Shown here: piece by piece, positions 27,132-36,077 of the stretch
Position numbering within the stretch: the first letter of the stretch is position 1
How the letters are laid out: each line of letters opens with the position of its first letter
Assembly: GCA_016722075.1 (NCBI GenBank)
Contig: JADKGW010000001.1
Span: forward strand, 4,030,001 to 4,094,000
DNA length: 64,000 nt
DNA from: Candidatus Kouleothrix ribensis
Lineage (GTDB): Bacteria; Chloroflexota; Chloroflexia; Chloroflexales; Roseiflexaceae
Reading direction: 5' to 3'
Program-made: the position numbers and the translations under genes
The notes under the pieces: model-generated
Told to the model about the DNA's origin: nothing
The model's input: the letters and a program-made list of their open reading frames with translations, nothing else
Databases searched by the model: none

Positions 27132-28457
27132 ATGTCGCTGCTACCAGACGCCACCATCGCCGGGATCGCCCGCCACGACGGCCAGACCGTCACGCTGGCG
27201 GGCTGGGTTGCCAATAAGACTGAGAAGGGCAAGCTGATCTTCATCCGCCTGCGCGACGGCAGCGGTACGATTCAGTGCGTCGTGTTCAAGAAGAATGTGC
27301 CCGAAGAGGTATTTGCCGCCGCCCAGCAGCTCACGCTCGAAAGCTCGTGCCGCATCACCGGCGCGGTGCGGGCCGACGCGCGCGCCCCCGGCGGCTACGA
27401 GCTCGATGTCAGCGACATCGCGGTCGTGCAGATTCCGGCCGAAGAGTACCCCATCCAGCCCAAAGAGCACGGCACCGAGTTCCTGATGGAGCACCGCCAC
27501 CTGTGGGTGCGCTCGGCCAAGCAGCACGCGCTACTGCGCATCCGCGCCGAGGTGATCGCCGCCGCCCAGGAGTGGCTCAACGACCAGGGCTTCGTGCGCT
27601 ACGACACGCCCATCCTCACGCCGGTGGCCGCCGAGGGCACCACCAACCTGTTCGCCACCGAGTACTTCGAGCTTGGCCCGGCCTACCTGGCCCAGACCGG
27701 CCAGCTCTACGTCGAGAGCGGCATGATGAGCTTCGGCAAGGTCTACTGCTTCGGCCCAACGTTCCGCGCCGAGAAGAGCAAGACCAGGAGGCACCTGACC
27801 GAGTTCTGGATGATCGAGCCCGAGGTCGCCTTCGCAAGCCATGCCGATAACCTGGTGCTGCAAGAAAACTTCGTCAGCGCGATCGTGCAGCGCTGCCTCG
27901 AGCGCCGCAGCGAAGAGCTGAAGGTGCTTGAGCGCGACACTACAACGCTCGCGCGCTGCCTGCCGCCGTTCCCGCGCATCAGCTACGACGACGCGCTCAA
28001 GCTGATCGAGGCCAACCAGGGCCAGGTCGAAGGCGCCACGCCGATCGCCTGGGGCGAGGACTTCGGCGCGCCGCACGAGACGCTGGTGGCCAACCAGTTC
28101 GACCGGCCGGTGTTCGTCGAGAAGTACCCCAGCGCGATCAAGGCCTTCTACATGGAACCCGACCCCGATCGGCCCGAGGTGGCGCTCTGCGCCGACCTGC
28201 TCGCGCCCGAGGGCTATGGCGAGATCATTGGCGGCAGCCAGCGCATCCACGACGCGGCCCTGCTCGAGCGCCGGCTCAACCAGCACGGCCTGCCGGTCGA
28301 GAGCTACCAGTGGTACCTCGACCTGCGGCGCTACGGTAGTGTGCCGCACAGCGGCTTTGGCATGGGCATCGAGCGCTGCACCGCCTGGATCGCCGGCACG
28401 CATCACATCCGCGAGACCATCCCGTTCCCGCGCATGCTGTACCGGATCTACCCGTAA
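27132..28457 (+). CDS. asnS: Asparagine-tRNA ligase
   Basis: A 441-residue class IIb aminoacyl-tRNA synthetase. The N-terminal OB fold reads TLAGWVANKTEKGKLIFIRL, motif 2 includes GPTFRAEKSKTRRHLTEFWM, and motif 3 is GFGMGIERCTAWI. AsnRS-specific features over AspRS include the HLTEFWMIEPE context and the overall size. A TGCTATACT extended -10 lies at 27,078-27,085. GGAG and GAGG lie just before the ATG. A gatC gene and a tRNA-Asn gene are also in the window. Confidence 0.96.
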   Translation: MSLLPDATIAGIARHDGQTVTLAGWVANKTEKGKLIFIRLRDGSGTIQCVVFKKNVPEEVFAAAQQLTLESSCRITGAVRADARAPGGYELDVSDIAVVQIPAEEYPIQPKEHGTEFLMEHRHLWVRSAKQHALLRIRAEVIAAAQEWLNDQGFVRYDTPILTPVAAEGTTNLFATEYFELGPAYLAQTGQLYVESGMMSFGKVYCFGPTFRAEKSKTRRHLTEFWMIEPEVAFASHADNLVLQENFVSAIVQRCLERRSEELKVLERDTTTLARCLPPFPRISYDDALKLIEANQGQVEGATPIAWGEDFGAPHETLVANQFDRPVFVEKYPSAIKAFYMEPDPDRPEVALCADLLAPEGYGEIIGGSQRIHDAALLERRLNQHGLPVESYQWYLDLRRYGSVPHSGFGMGIERCTAWIAGTHHIRETIPFPRMLYRIYP

Positions 28458-28471
28458 CAGCCGGCAGAAAA

Positions 28472-28537
28472 CAGTAGGCAGTACCGCTGAAGATCACCGA
28501 TCTTCGTGGATACTGCCTACTGCCTACTGCCTACTGC
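28472..28537. terminator. Compound hairpin with TACTGCC heptamers after asnS
   Basis: An outer 12-bp stem CAGTAGGCAGTA/TACTGCCTACTG (28,472-28,483 with 28,511-28,522) encloses an inner 7-bp stem GAAGATC/GATCTTC with loop ACC. The right arm continues as nearly four TACTGCC heptamers to 28,537. It lies between the convergent asnS and small membrane-protein genes and probably terminates both. Confidence 0.7.
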
Positions 28538-28546
28538 CGTCTGGAA

Positions 28547-29011
28547 TTAGTAAGTCTTGATCCGGCTGCCGACTGCGTTCTTCACCGTGCCGATCGCGCG
28601 GCGGGCGGTGTTGATGTAGGCGGTGTACACCACGGCGCGGCCGAGCATGAGCGGCGCAGCGATCAGCATCAGCACGATCGCCGGGATGTACCACCCCCAC
28701 AGAAATGGCGGGAAGCCACCCTCGCCGAGGAAGAAGAAGATCAGCCCGCCACCGATCAACGTGTTCAGCAGCGACACATTGCCGCGCTGCATGTATGGGT
28801 TCGAGATCAGATCGCGCAGGTTGCCCAGCACCAGCAGCACGCCTGCGATCAGCGCAAAGTAGCCGCTGATCCCGGCCCGGAAGAAGCTCAGCACTGCCCA
28901 GATGCCGAACAGCACCAGGATGCCGATGCCGATATACAGATAGAGCGGCGGCACGCCCGAGCGGCGCCGATACGGCCCACCGCTGTACGAGTTGCCATTA
29001 CCGTTGTTCAT
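28547..29011 (-). CDS. Small membrane protein of unknown function
   Basis: A 154-residue protein. A polar N-terminus rich in Gly and Asn (MNNGNGNSYSGG) is followed by four or five hydrophobic segments: YLYIGIGILVLFGIWAVL, YFALIAGVLLVLG, LIGGGLIFFFLG and YIPAIVLMLIAAPLML. I do not recognise the family. The ATG at 29,011 follows a G-rich tract. It is co-directional with gatC upstream, 112 bases away. Confidence 0.75.
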   Translation of the reverse strand: MNNGNGNSYSGGPYRRRSGVPPLYLYIGIGILVLFGIWAVLSFFRAGISGYFALIAGVLLVLGNLRDLISNPYMQRGNVSLLNTLIGGGLIFFFLGEGGFPPFLWGWYIPAIVLMLIAAPLMLGRAVVYTAYINTARRAIGTVKNAVGSRIKTY

Positions 29012-29123
29012 TGCAGCCCCCCCCTTTGTTTGCACCATCTTGTGGGTACTGCTGGTGTGACGAGCGTAGCGCCTGGTTTGTTGCAGGGAAACTGCGCTGG
29101 AGTAGCGCGGCCCTACCCGCAGG

Positions 29124-29408
29124 CTAAAAGATCTCTTTCACCCGAAACATACCGTCGCGCTGATCGGGCGCATTGGCCAGCACGTCTTCGCGCGGCAGCG
29201 AGGGCCGTACCTCGTCGTCGCGCATCAGATTGGCCAGATCAGTCACCTGCGCGGTTGGCGGCACGCCGCGCACATCGACCTCCGCCAGCATATTGATGTA
29301 GTCGAGAATGGCCGATAGGTCGGTCTGCAGCTGCTCAAGCTCTTCGGCCGAGAGGCGCAGGCGCGCCAGGTGCGCAACATGCTCGACTTCTGTAATCGTC
29401 AGCGACAT
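29124..29408 (-). CDS. gatC: Asp/Glu-tRNA amidotransferase subunit C
   Basis: A 94-residue small subunit that stabilises the GatCAB complex, which amidates misacylated Glu-tRNA(Gln) and, in some species, Asp-tRNA(Asn). ITEVEHVAHLARLRLSAEEL and MRDDEVRPSLPREDVLANAP are the conserved blocks. AAGGAG lies seven bases before the ATG. gatA and gatB are not adjacent. As asnS is also present, its main role is probably Gln-tRNA formation. Confidence 0.95.
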   Translation of the reverse strand: MSLTITEVEHVAHLARLRLSAEELEQLQTDLSAILDYINMLAEVDVRGVPPTAQVTDLANLMRDDEVRPSLPREDVLANAPDQRDGMFRVKEIF

Positions 29409-29445
29409 AACTATGCTCCTTGGGGCCGTGTATCTTTACACCGCT

Positions 29446-29474
29446 ACAGTACTGCCCATCGGCGGCGCTGTCAA
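29446..29474 (-). promoter_or_regulatory. Sigma-70-type promoter of gatC
   Basis: On the minus strand TTGACA (29,474-29,469) and TACTGT (29,451-29,446) are spaced exactly 17 bases apart. Transcription would start about 30 bases before the gatC ATG. Confidence 0.8.
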
Positions 29475-29496
29475 GCAGTCGAGCGCCGGCACGATT

Positions 29497-30127
29497 CGGT
29501 GTATGTTCATCCGCGCTCGTCCGCGTCCTATCGCACCTGTATGCTCATCCGCGCTCGTCCGCGTCCTGACTCGCGTGTATATTCGTCCGCGCTCGTCTGC
29601 GCTCGTCCGCGTCCTATCGCACCTGTATGCTCGTCCGCGCTCGTCCGCGTCCTATCGCGCCTGTATGCTCGTCCGCGCTCGTCCGCGTCCTATCGCACCC
29701 GTATGCCGCGCTCGTCCGCGTCCTGGCTCGCGTGTATGCTCGTCTGCGTTCGTCCGCGCTCGTCCGCGTCCTGGCTCGCGTGTATGCTCGTCCGCGCTCG
29801 TCCGCGCCCTATCCCACGTCCGCGCTCGTCCGCGCCCTATCCCACGTCCGCGCTCGTCCGCGCTCGTCCGCGTCCTATCCCACGTCCGCGTTCGTCCGCG
29901 CTCGTCCGCGTCCTATCCCACGTCCGCGTTCGTCCGCGCTCGTCCGCGTCCTATCGCACCTGTATGCCGCGCTCGTCCGCGTCCTATCGCACCTGTATGC
30001 TCGTCCGCGCTCGTCTGCGCTCGTCCGCGCTCGTCCGCGTCCTATCGCACCTGTATGCTCATCCGCGCTCGTCCGCGCTCGTCCGCGTCCTATCGCACCT
30101 GTATGCTCGTCCGCGTCCTATCGCATG
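29497..30127. repeat. 630-bp irregular GTCCGCG-type tandem array
   Basis: The array is made of CGCTCGTCCGCG and CGTCCTATCGCACCTGTATG modules in higher-order units of about 28-38 bases, with variants such as CTATCCCACGTCCGCG and CTGGCTCGCGTGTATG. The CGTTCGTCCGCG-type core is the same as in the interior of the elements at 7796, 51,613 and 58,934. It fills the gap between the end of the YbbR gene and the gatC promoter. The long arginine/serine-rich frames across it are artefacts of the repeat. Confidence 0.93.
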
Positions 30128-30138
30128 TGTGTGAGCCG

Positions 30139-31533
30139 CTATGGCGTGGCAGTGGCTGCGGGGGGTGTTGGCTCGGTAGGCTGGCGGCCCACAGTCGGCG
30201 TCACCGTCAGCTCAGGCGTAGCGCTGGGTGCCGCCGGCGGCTCGGGCGTGGCGCTGGGTGCCGCCGTCGCGCCCCCATCGGGCGTTGGCGCAAGCGGGCG
30301 CAGCGTTACCGTCACACGTGGCCGCGCGCCCACCAGCGTGATGCCTGGCGGCAGCGTAAACTGCGGCTCGAGCGTGTAGCTGCCGGCGCTGCGGCCACGC
30401 ACGCTCACAATACCCTGCAGGCTATTCGGGTCGAGCGCGCCCAGCTGCGCGGCCGATCCGGCCAGTGTGATCTGCACATTCTGCGGGCTGAGCGATACCA
30501 GCAGGCCCTCGGGCGGATCGACCGCCGTCACCGGCACCGGCAGTGTCAGCTGGAACGGGCGCTCAATCGGCCTGACCTGCACAGTCACTGTTACCACGGC
30601 TGGCTCGCCGCCGGCCAGCCCGATATTCTGCGGAATGCGCAGTTCGGCCTGGCGCTGGATGAGCTGGCTCGCGCCGGTTATGTCGATCCCAGCCGTGGTG
30701 ATGCTCTGCACCGCCTCAAGCGGGGCCGAGCTGCCCGACAAGCTGACGAACTGTGGCTCGACTGCGATGCTGGTGACGATATAGCCGCTGGCCGGCTGCC
30801 CAACCAGCTGCGGCACCACCGGCACGCGCTTGATCCCCGCGCTCGAGCCAATCGGCACCAGCACATCGACAATGCCCGGCTCGACGGCCACACCCGCCAC
30901 CGTCTGGCCGTCGGCGTCGGTGGCCTGCAGCGGGCGCGGCGAGTTGTAGTTGGCGGTCAGCCGGTCGATATCGACGGCCACGCGGGCCAGCGCCACACGC
31001 TCGACCCGGCTCTGCGGCCCGCGCACCAGCACCTGCTGGATCGCCTGGCCCTGCAGCGTCAGGCGTGGGGCGCCGGCCTCGAAGCTGAACGGCACACTCC
31101 CCGACAGCTCAACCGTTAGCGTGACGGTGCGGGTGATCTCTTGCTCGAGCCGGATCGGCAGAAAATCGGGCGTGGTGGCGAAGGTCAGCCGCTTCAGATC
31201 CGAGCGAGTGATCTCGACCTCGACCGGCACCTGGTGCTCACCCGGCCCCAGCCCGGTCAGGTCGACCAGCGCGCGCAGCGAGGTCTGCTGTACATTCCTG
31301 AGCGTCTCGGTGTCGGCCTGCACAGTCACATTCACGGCCGGCAAGCTACCGCGCGGCATACCGTCTTTGTCGACCAGGATCAGGTTGGGGGCGCGGCCAA
31401 CCACATCGACCGGCATGCTATCGTACGAGGTATCGCGGTCGGGGTTCTGCGTGTACGAAACGAACACCCATAACGCAAACGCGAGGCCGATCGAGAGGAT
31501 CAGGCGCAGGCCAATCGAGCGCAGCCAGGTCAC
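30139..31533 (-). CDS. cdaR: YbbR-domain protein, CdaA regulator (CdaR-like)
   Basis: A 464-residue membrane-anchored protein. One N-terminal helix (LILSIGLAFALWVFVSY) precedes several YbbR beta-domains, visible as repeated VTV-LSG and VLVRGPQSRV-type strands. A low-complexity Pro/Thr/Ala tail ends the protein. In Firmicutes the equivalent CdaR binds and modulates the diadenylate cyclase CdaA. The GTG start overlaps the cdaA stop as GTGA, so the pair is translationally coupled. The gene's stop abuts the GTCCGCG array. Confidence 0.88.
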   Translation of the reverse strand: MTWLRSIGLRLILSIGLAFALWVFVSYTQNPDRDTSYDSMPVDVVGRAPNLILVDKDGMPRGSLPAVNVTVQADTETLRNVQQTSLRALVDLTGLGPGEHQVPVEVEITRSDLKRLTFATTPDFLPIRLEQEITRTVTLTVELSGSVPFSFEAGAPRLTLQGQAIQQVLVRGPQSRVERVALARVAVDIDRLTANYNSPRPLQATDADGQTVAGVAVEPGIVDVLVPIGSSAGIKRVPVVPQLVGQPASGYIVTSIAVEPQFVSLSGSSAPLEAVQSITTAGIDITGASQLIQRQAELRIPQNIGLAGGEPAVVTVTVQVRPIERPFQLTLPVPVTAVDPPEGLLVSLSPQNVQITLAGSAAQLGALDPNSLQGIVSVRGRSAGSYTLEPQFTLPPGITLVGARPRVTVTLRPLAPTPDGGATAAPSATPEPPAAPSATPELTVTPTVGRQPTEPTPPAATATP

Positions 31534-32366
31534 GTGCCGTTCTCCTCGAGCGCGACTTTCAGTAAGCCGGCCAGCATGCTGCGCAGCCGCGCCTCGGTCA
31601 GGTAGCTGACCATACGCCCATCGTTCATGAGCGAGATCGCGCCGGTCTCTTCCGACACCACCACGGCAATCGCGTCCGACTGTTCCGAGATGCCTTTGGC
31701 GGCGCGGTGACGCGTGCCGTAGCGCCGCGGGCCACCTACGTCTTCGCTCAGCGGCAGCACGACATTGGCGGCCAGGATGCGATTACCGCGCAGGATCACG
31801 GCCATGTCGTGCAGTGGCGAGTTGGGGTAGAAGATATTCAGCAGGAGCGGCACGGCCAGCCGCGCATCGATGATCACACCGCGATCGGCATACTCTTGCA
31901 GCCCGACCTCGCGTTCGAGCACCATGAGCGCGCCGACGCCCTGCTGCGAGAGCTGCTGAGCGGCGCGCGCCACGCCGTTGATCGTCTCGAGCAGCTCCGA
32001 GCGATTCGCGCGGCCGAACGAGCGCCCGAACAGATCGTTGGTGCGGCCCAGGCTCTCGAGCGCGCGGCGCAGCTCGGGCTGAAACAGCACCGGGATAGCC
32101 ACAAACAACGCTGGCTGGATGGCATTGGTCAACAGCCAGCGCAGCGTATCGAGCGGCAGCACCGTGCTGAGCAAGATCGAGAGCGCCAGCACCACGCCGA
32201 TGCCGCGCAGCAGTTGGACTGCGCGCGTGCCGCGGATCACGCCCAGCAGCCAGTAGAAGATCAGTGCGACGATCGTGATATCGATCAGCGGCTTGGGGTC
32301 GATGAGCGGGTTGAGGCGCGAGAAAACCCGATTAAGTCCCTCGATCAGCGTTTGTAGTTCGGGCAT
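31530..32366 (-). CDS. cdaA: Membrane diadenylate cyclase
   Basis: A 278-residue CdaA-type enzyme making cyclic di-AMP from two ATP. Three N-terminal helices (IDITIVALIFYWLLG, AVQLLRGIGVVLALSILL and a third) precede the DAC domain. GALMVLEREVGL, the RHR motif (R219-H220-R221 in TRHRAAKGISEQSDA) and VVSEETGAIS are intact. The normally conserved DGA motif reads D187-M188-A189 (SPLHDMAVIL), a Gly-to-Met change at the nucleotide-binding loop. The ATG at 32,366 has only a weak ribosome site. A longer N-terminus from 32,426 crosses low-complexity sequence and is rejected. Confidence 0.92.
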   Translation of the reverse strand: MPELQTLIEGLNRVFSRLNPLIDPKPLIDITIVALIFYWLLGVIRGTRAVQLLRGIGVVLALSILLSTVLPLDTLRWLLTNAIQPALFVAIPVLFQPELRRALESLGRTNDLFGRSFGRANRSELLETINGVARAAQQLSQQGVGALMVLEREVGLQEYADRGVIIDARLAVPLLLNIFYPNSPLHDMAVILRGNRILAANVVLPLSEDVGGPRRYGTRHRAAKGISEQSDAIAVVVSEETGAISLMNDGRMVSYLTEARLRSMLAGLLKVALEENGT

Positions 32367-32453
32367 AACGATCAGTTCTAAGTTCTGAGTGTTGAGTTTT
32401 GAGCTGAGGCAATTCAAACTCACCACTCAAAACTGAAAACTCGGCACCTGGCG

Positions 32454-35400
32454 CTAGGTGCTCTTGGCCTGCGCCTGCTGCTGCTCGTACATGCGCTTCG
32501 CAGCCGCCTGCAACGCCTCGATCCGCTCGGTCTCGACATCCGGCATCTTGGCCAGGCGCCCGTAGATCCGCCCGGCCTGCTCGAACTCGCTGCGCCGCAT
32601 CAGCGCATCACCCAGCTGATACAGATTGTCGGTGTCGTCTTGATCGAGGCCATAGATCTGGTGCATCTCGGCGATGGCATTGTCGAGATCGCGCATCTGA
32701 ATGAGCAGGCGCACGATATGCTTCTTCTCGTTGATCGCGTCGGCGGTGCGGCCGGCCAGCGTATACATGAACGCCAGCCACTGGCGCGCCTCGATGTCGT
32801 TAGGCGCGATCTGCACGATCTTGTCGTAGAGCGTGCGCGCCTTGTCGTGCTGGCCCAGTGTCCAGTGAACCTCGGCGGCCTGCTGCAGGCTGGCCACGGC
32901 ATCTTTGAGCTGGCCGGCTTTGCGCTGAAGTTCGGCCGCGCGGTTCAGGCCATCGACGCCCTTATCGAGGTAGCCGCGCCGGATCTGGAGCCTGGCCAGC
33001 CGGCTGACAATCGGCACATTGTTCGGCGCGATCTGCTTGCCATACTCAAGCGTCTCGATCGCCCGGTCGAGATCCTGGCGATTCTCGTAGTGGGTCGCCA
33101 GCTCGTCGAGCTGCGCCAGCGCCTCGCCAAGCTTGCCCTGCTGGAAGTAGACATCGGCCAGCTTGGTGTAGATCGCGCGATCGTAGGGCAGGTGCTTCTT
33201 GGCAGCTTGCAGCGCCTGCTCGGCGCCGGCCATATCGCCCGAGGCGGCATAGGCTTCGGCCATGCGCCGCACCAGGTCGCCCTGCGAGAGCGGCGTCGAG
33301 AACGGGTAGCGCGCGGCCGGGTCGACGGTGTAATCGCCCGCGACGGCCTGGCCTTTCTGAAGCTGCGCGAGCGCTTCGTCGGCCTGGCCCAGCGCGATAT
33401 AGCTGTCGGACATAGCCTGGTGGATCAGCACCTGCGGCAGCAGCGGGTCGGCAGTGTCCTCGACCAAGGCCTGGGCCTGCTCGAGTTCGAGCAGCGCCGA
33501 CGGATGCTGGCCGGCGTTCTGCTGAAGGATGCCGAGGATATAGTGCAGCAGCGGCTCGTCGGATACCAGCAGTGCGGCGCGATACTCGGCCTGCACAGAC
33601 GAGAGCAGCTGCGGCTGGCCCTTGAGCTGATCGAGCAGCGTGGCCAGCGATTGCCAGATCGCGATCGGCTGCTCGTGCATCAGCGCGAGGGTCATGTTCA
33701 CGCGCGCGATGCCGGCCGGGTCGCTCTGGTTATGCTCGAGTGCGCGGCGGAACTCGACCAGCGCGGCCTCGTAGCGCTCGAGCTTAATCAGCGCCGAGCC
33801 ATACTGCGCGCGCAGCACCGCGTTGTCGGGCGCCAGCTGCACGCCGCGGCGATACTCCTCAAGCGCCTTGTTCGTCTGGCCCATGCGGAAATACGAAGCC
33901 GCCACCAGGGCGATCTGCTCGGCCGCCTCGCCCTTGCGTCCCTCGTTCTTCAGGATCTCGGCCAGGCGCGAGCGCGCGTTGATCGTGTCGGGCGAGAGGT
34001 CGATCAGCCGTTTGTAGACATCGATTGCGCTGCGCTGCTCGTTGCGCACCATATAGGTATCGATCAGCAGCTGATACTTCGACAGCGCCTCTTCGGGCCG
34101 GCCCTCGCGCTCGTAGATCTCGCCCATCCGCAGATGGATCGGCAGGTAGTCGGGGTTAAAGCGGATCACCTCGAGGCAGGCGTCGAGCGCGCTGAACAGC
34201 AGGCGCTGCTCGATATACTTCTCGCTGGCCAGCACATAGCGCTCGCACACATCATCGAGTCCGGTTGTGTCGAGCGGCGTCGGCGGCTCGAAGGCCAGCC
34301 GATCGGGCGCGGGCAGGCTCTCGAGCGCGGCAAGCGGGTCGAGCGCGGCGGGCTGATCGGGGGCTGTGGCGGCGAAGAAATCGACGCTACTCGACTCGGC
34401 CAGCCGATCGGATTTGAGGAAATCGGTGATCGGCCGGATCTTGCCCCACGTCTCGGGCATGGTCTCTTCGGGCGCCTGGGCCGGCTCGGCGGCCGGCTCG
34501 GGCATCGTCAGCGCGCCGGTGCCGAGCGTACGCAGCTTCGCGAACATATTGCGCTCGGTCAGCTCTTTGGCCTTGCGGCGAAACTCTTCGGCGCGCTCCT
34601 TGCCCCAGCGCTTGCTGTTCAGGAAGTTGGCCAGCGTCGAGTAGAGCGAAGCCGCGCGGGCGATGTCGCCAAGCTGGGTGTAGATCTGTGCCGCGCTCTC
34701 GTACATCTGCACCAGGTCGTCGGACTCGGCCTTGCCGATCGTCTGCAGATCGACCAGGCGGATGGTCTGCTCGTACTCTTGCGCGGCCTCTTTCATCCGG
34801 CCAAGCTGCTGGTACGAGGAGCCCAGCGAGAAGTGCGCCGACAGGGCATACTCGGGGTCGTGGGCCGCGCGCGTCAGCACCCCCACCGCCTGCTCGTGGT
34901 CGCCGCGCTCCTGGTAGAGCAGGCCAAGGCTGTAGAACACATCGCTGCGAGTCAGGCCCATGCCCAGGGCGCGCTCGTACTGCGTGATCGCGCCTGCGGC
35001 ATCGCCGGCCTCTTGATGCTTCTGCGCCAGCGCGATGATCTGCTCGATCGCGAATTGCTGCGAGCGCAGCGCGCTCGTGCCGGCCGGCGCCACGAACGCG
35101 GGCGCGGCGTCGCCGGGCGGCTGCGGGCTGGTTACGGCGATCTGGGCTGCGCTGGCCAGCGACTCGTGCAGTGCGGCGATCAGCTCCTTGGCCTCGCGGC
35201 CGGCCGGGTCGAACTTTAGCGATGTCTCGGCGAAGCTGGTGGCCTCGTCGATCCGGCCCAGGGACTGGAAGCGCCGCGCCAGCTCGAGATACTCGGCGGC
35301 GGCGTCGGCGGGGCTGCCGCCATCCTCGAGCAGGTGCGCCAGCTGAAGGCGCTGGTCGTCGGCAGTTGGGCGCAGCCGCAACACCTCGCGCAGCGCCTCG

Positions 35401-35747
35401 ATCGCGCGGGCGGTGAGGCGGCGGCTCTGCTGCAGCTCGGCGAGCTGGGTGTAGGCACCGACAGCGGCCGAGATATTGCCCATACGCTCGTGCGTGCGCG
35501 CGAGGTATTCGAGATAGAACGGGTTATTCGCGTCGGCCGAGCGCAACTCTTCGAGGATCTGCAGCGCCTGGGCGTACTTGCCGGTGTTGAATAGCGCGAC
35601 GACCACCGACGAACGCGCGTCAGCATCCGACGGGAACTCCTGAAGCGCGCGCACAGCCTGCTTCAAGGCCTCGTCCCACTGTTTCTGCCGCGCAGCTTCG
35701 CGGCTTTGTTCCATCGCGCGGTCGTAGAGAGCACGGTTGCCTGGCAT
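32454..35747 (-). CDS. Large tetratricopeptide-repeat protein
   Basis: A 1097-residue soluble protein made almost wholly of TPR helical hairpins. Examples are EEALSKYQLLIDTYM, KALEEYRRGVQLAPDNAVLRAQYG (quoted in part) and RTADAINEKKHIV. There are two blocks separated by a Pro/Glu-rich linker around residues 415-470. No signal peptide or catalytic domain is seen. It is probably a scaffold. It lies upstream of cdaA-cdaR on the same strand with an 87-base gap. The ATG at 35,747 has GGGAGG seven bases upstream. Confidence 0.9.
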   Translation of the reverse strand: MPGNRALYDRAMEQSREAARQKQWDEALKQAVRALQEFPSDADARSSVVVALFNTGKYAQALQILEELRSADANNPFYLEYLARTHERMGNISAAVGAYTQLAELQQSRRLTARAIEALREVLRLRPTADDQRLQLAHLLEDGGSPADAAAEYLELARRFQSLGRIDEATSFAETSLKFDPAGREAKELIAALHESLASAAQIAVTSPQPPGDAAPAFVAPAGTSALRSQQFAIEQIIALAQKHQEAGDAAGAITQYERALGMGLTRSDVFYSLGLLYQERGDHEQAVGVLTRAAHDPEYALSAHFSLGSSYQQLGRMKEAAQEYEQTIRLVDLQTIGKAESDDLVQMYESAAQIYTQLGDIARAASLYSTLANFLNSKRWGKERAEEFRRKAKELTERNMFAKLRTLGTGALTMPEPAAEPAQAPEETMPETWGKIRPITDFLKSDRLAESSSVDFFAATAPDQPAALDPLAALESLPAPDRLAFEPPTPLDTTGLDDVCERYVLASEKYIEQRLLFSALDACLEVIRFNPDYLPIHLRMGEIYEREGRPEEALSKYQLLIDTYMVRNEQRSAIDVYKRLIDLSPDTINARSRLAEILKNEGRKGEAAEQIALVAASYFRMGQTNKALEEYRRGVQLAPDNAVLRAQYGSALIKLERYEAALVEFRRALEHNQSDPAGIARVNMTLALMHEQPIAIWQSLATLLDQLKGQPQLLSSVQAEYRAALLVSDEPLLHYILGILQQNAGQHPSALLELEQAQALVEDTADPLLPQVLIHQAMSDSYIALGQADEALAQLQKGQAVAGDYTVDPAARYPFSTPLSQGDLVRRMAEAYAASGDMAGAEQALQAAKKHLPYDRAIYTKLADVYFQQGKLGEALAQLDELATHYENRQDLDRAIETLEYGKQIAPNNVPIVSRLARLQIRRGYLDKGVDGLNRAAELQRKAGQLKDAVASLQQAAEVHWTLGQHDKARTLYDKIVQIAPNDIEARQWLAFMYTLAGRTADAINEKKHIVRLLIQMRDLDNAIAEMHQIYGLDQDDTDNLYQLGDALMRRSEFEQAGRIYGRLAKMPDVETERIEALQAAAKRMYEQQQAQAKST

Positions 35748-36077
35748 CGATCGCCTCCCGGTGTCGGCAGCATGGTGAGTTGGCTCGAATCGGGCACTAG
35801 AGTACTATATTATGTTCCCTATGATAGCACAGATTGCAACCGGATGAATAGCGAACGATGAGCGATGGGGTTGCGGCATGGTGGCCTGTAGTGGTGCGCG
35901 GCGCCGCACGGCCAGGCGCGCCGCAGCATCCACGCGAGCGCGCTCGCCGGCACGCGTGTGCTGGAGGCACCGCGCCAGCCAGGGGGAGGGCCAGAGGCCT
36001 GCAGAGCTTGCTGGTGCGGCGCGGCCGGCTGCCCGCCGGGTGATGCGCCGCACCAGGAACGCGTACGCTCCAGCGCC
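35748..36077. other. Intergenic region upstream of the TPR gene
   Basis: 330 bases with no supported gene. The part next to the TPR start (35,800-35,850) is AT-rich (TACTATATTATG) and probably contains its promoter. The rest is GC-rich with no recognised repeat. Confidence 0.4.

Noticed and set aside
29497..30127. Possible CRISPR array
   Set aside because: Repeat units are contiguous and of irregular length, without unique spacers, and no cas gene is in the window. The same applies to the arrays at 4585, 12,214 and 45,385.
29308..31119. A 603-codon plus-strand open frame rich in Arg, Ser and Leu
   Set aside because: Its first third is the translated GTCCGCG array and the rest is antisense to the well-supported YbbR gene.
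32640..35219. An 859-codon plus-strand open frame
   Set aside because: It is antisense to the TPR protein gene. Long antisense frames are expected at this GC content, and no domain is visible.
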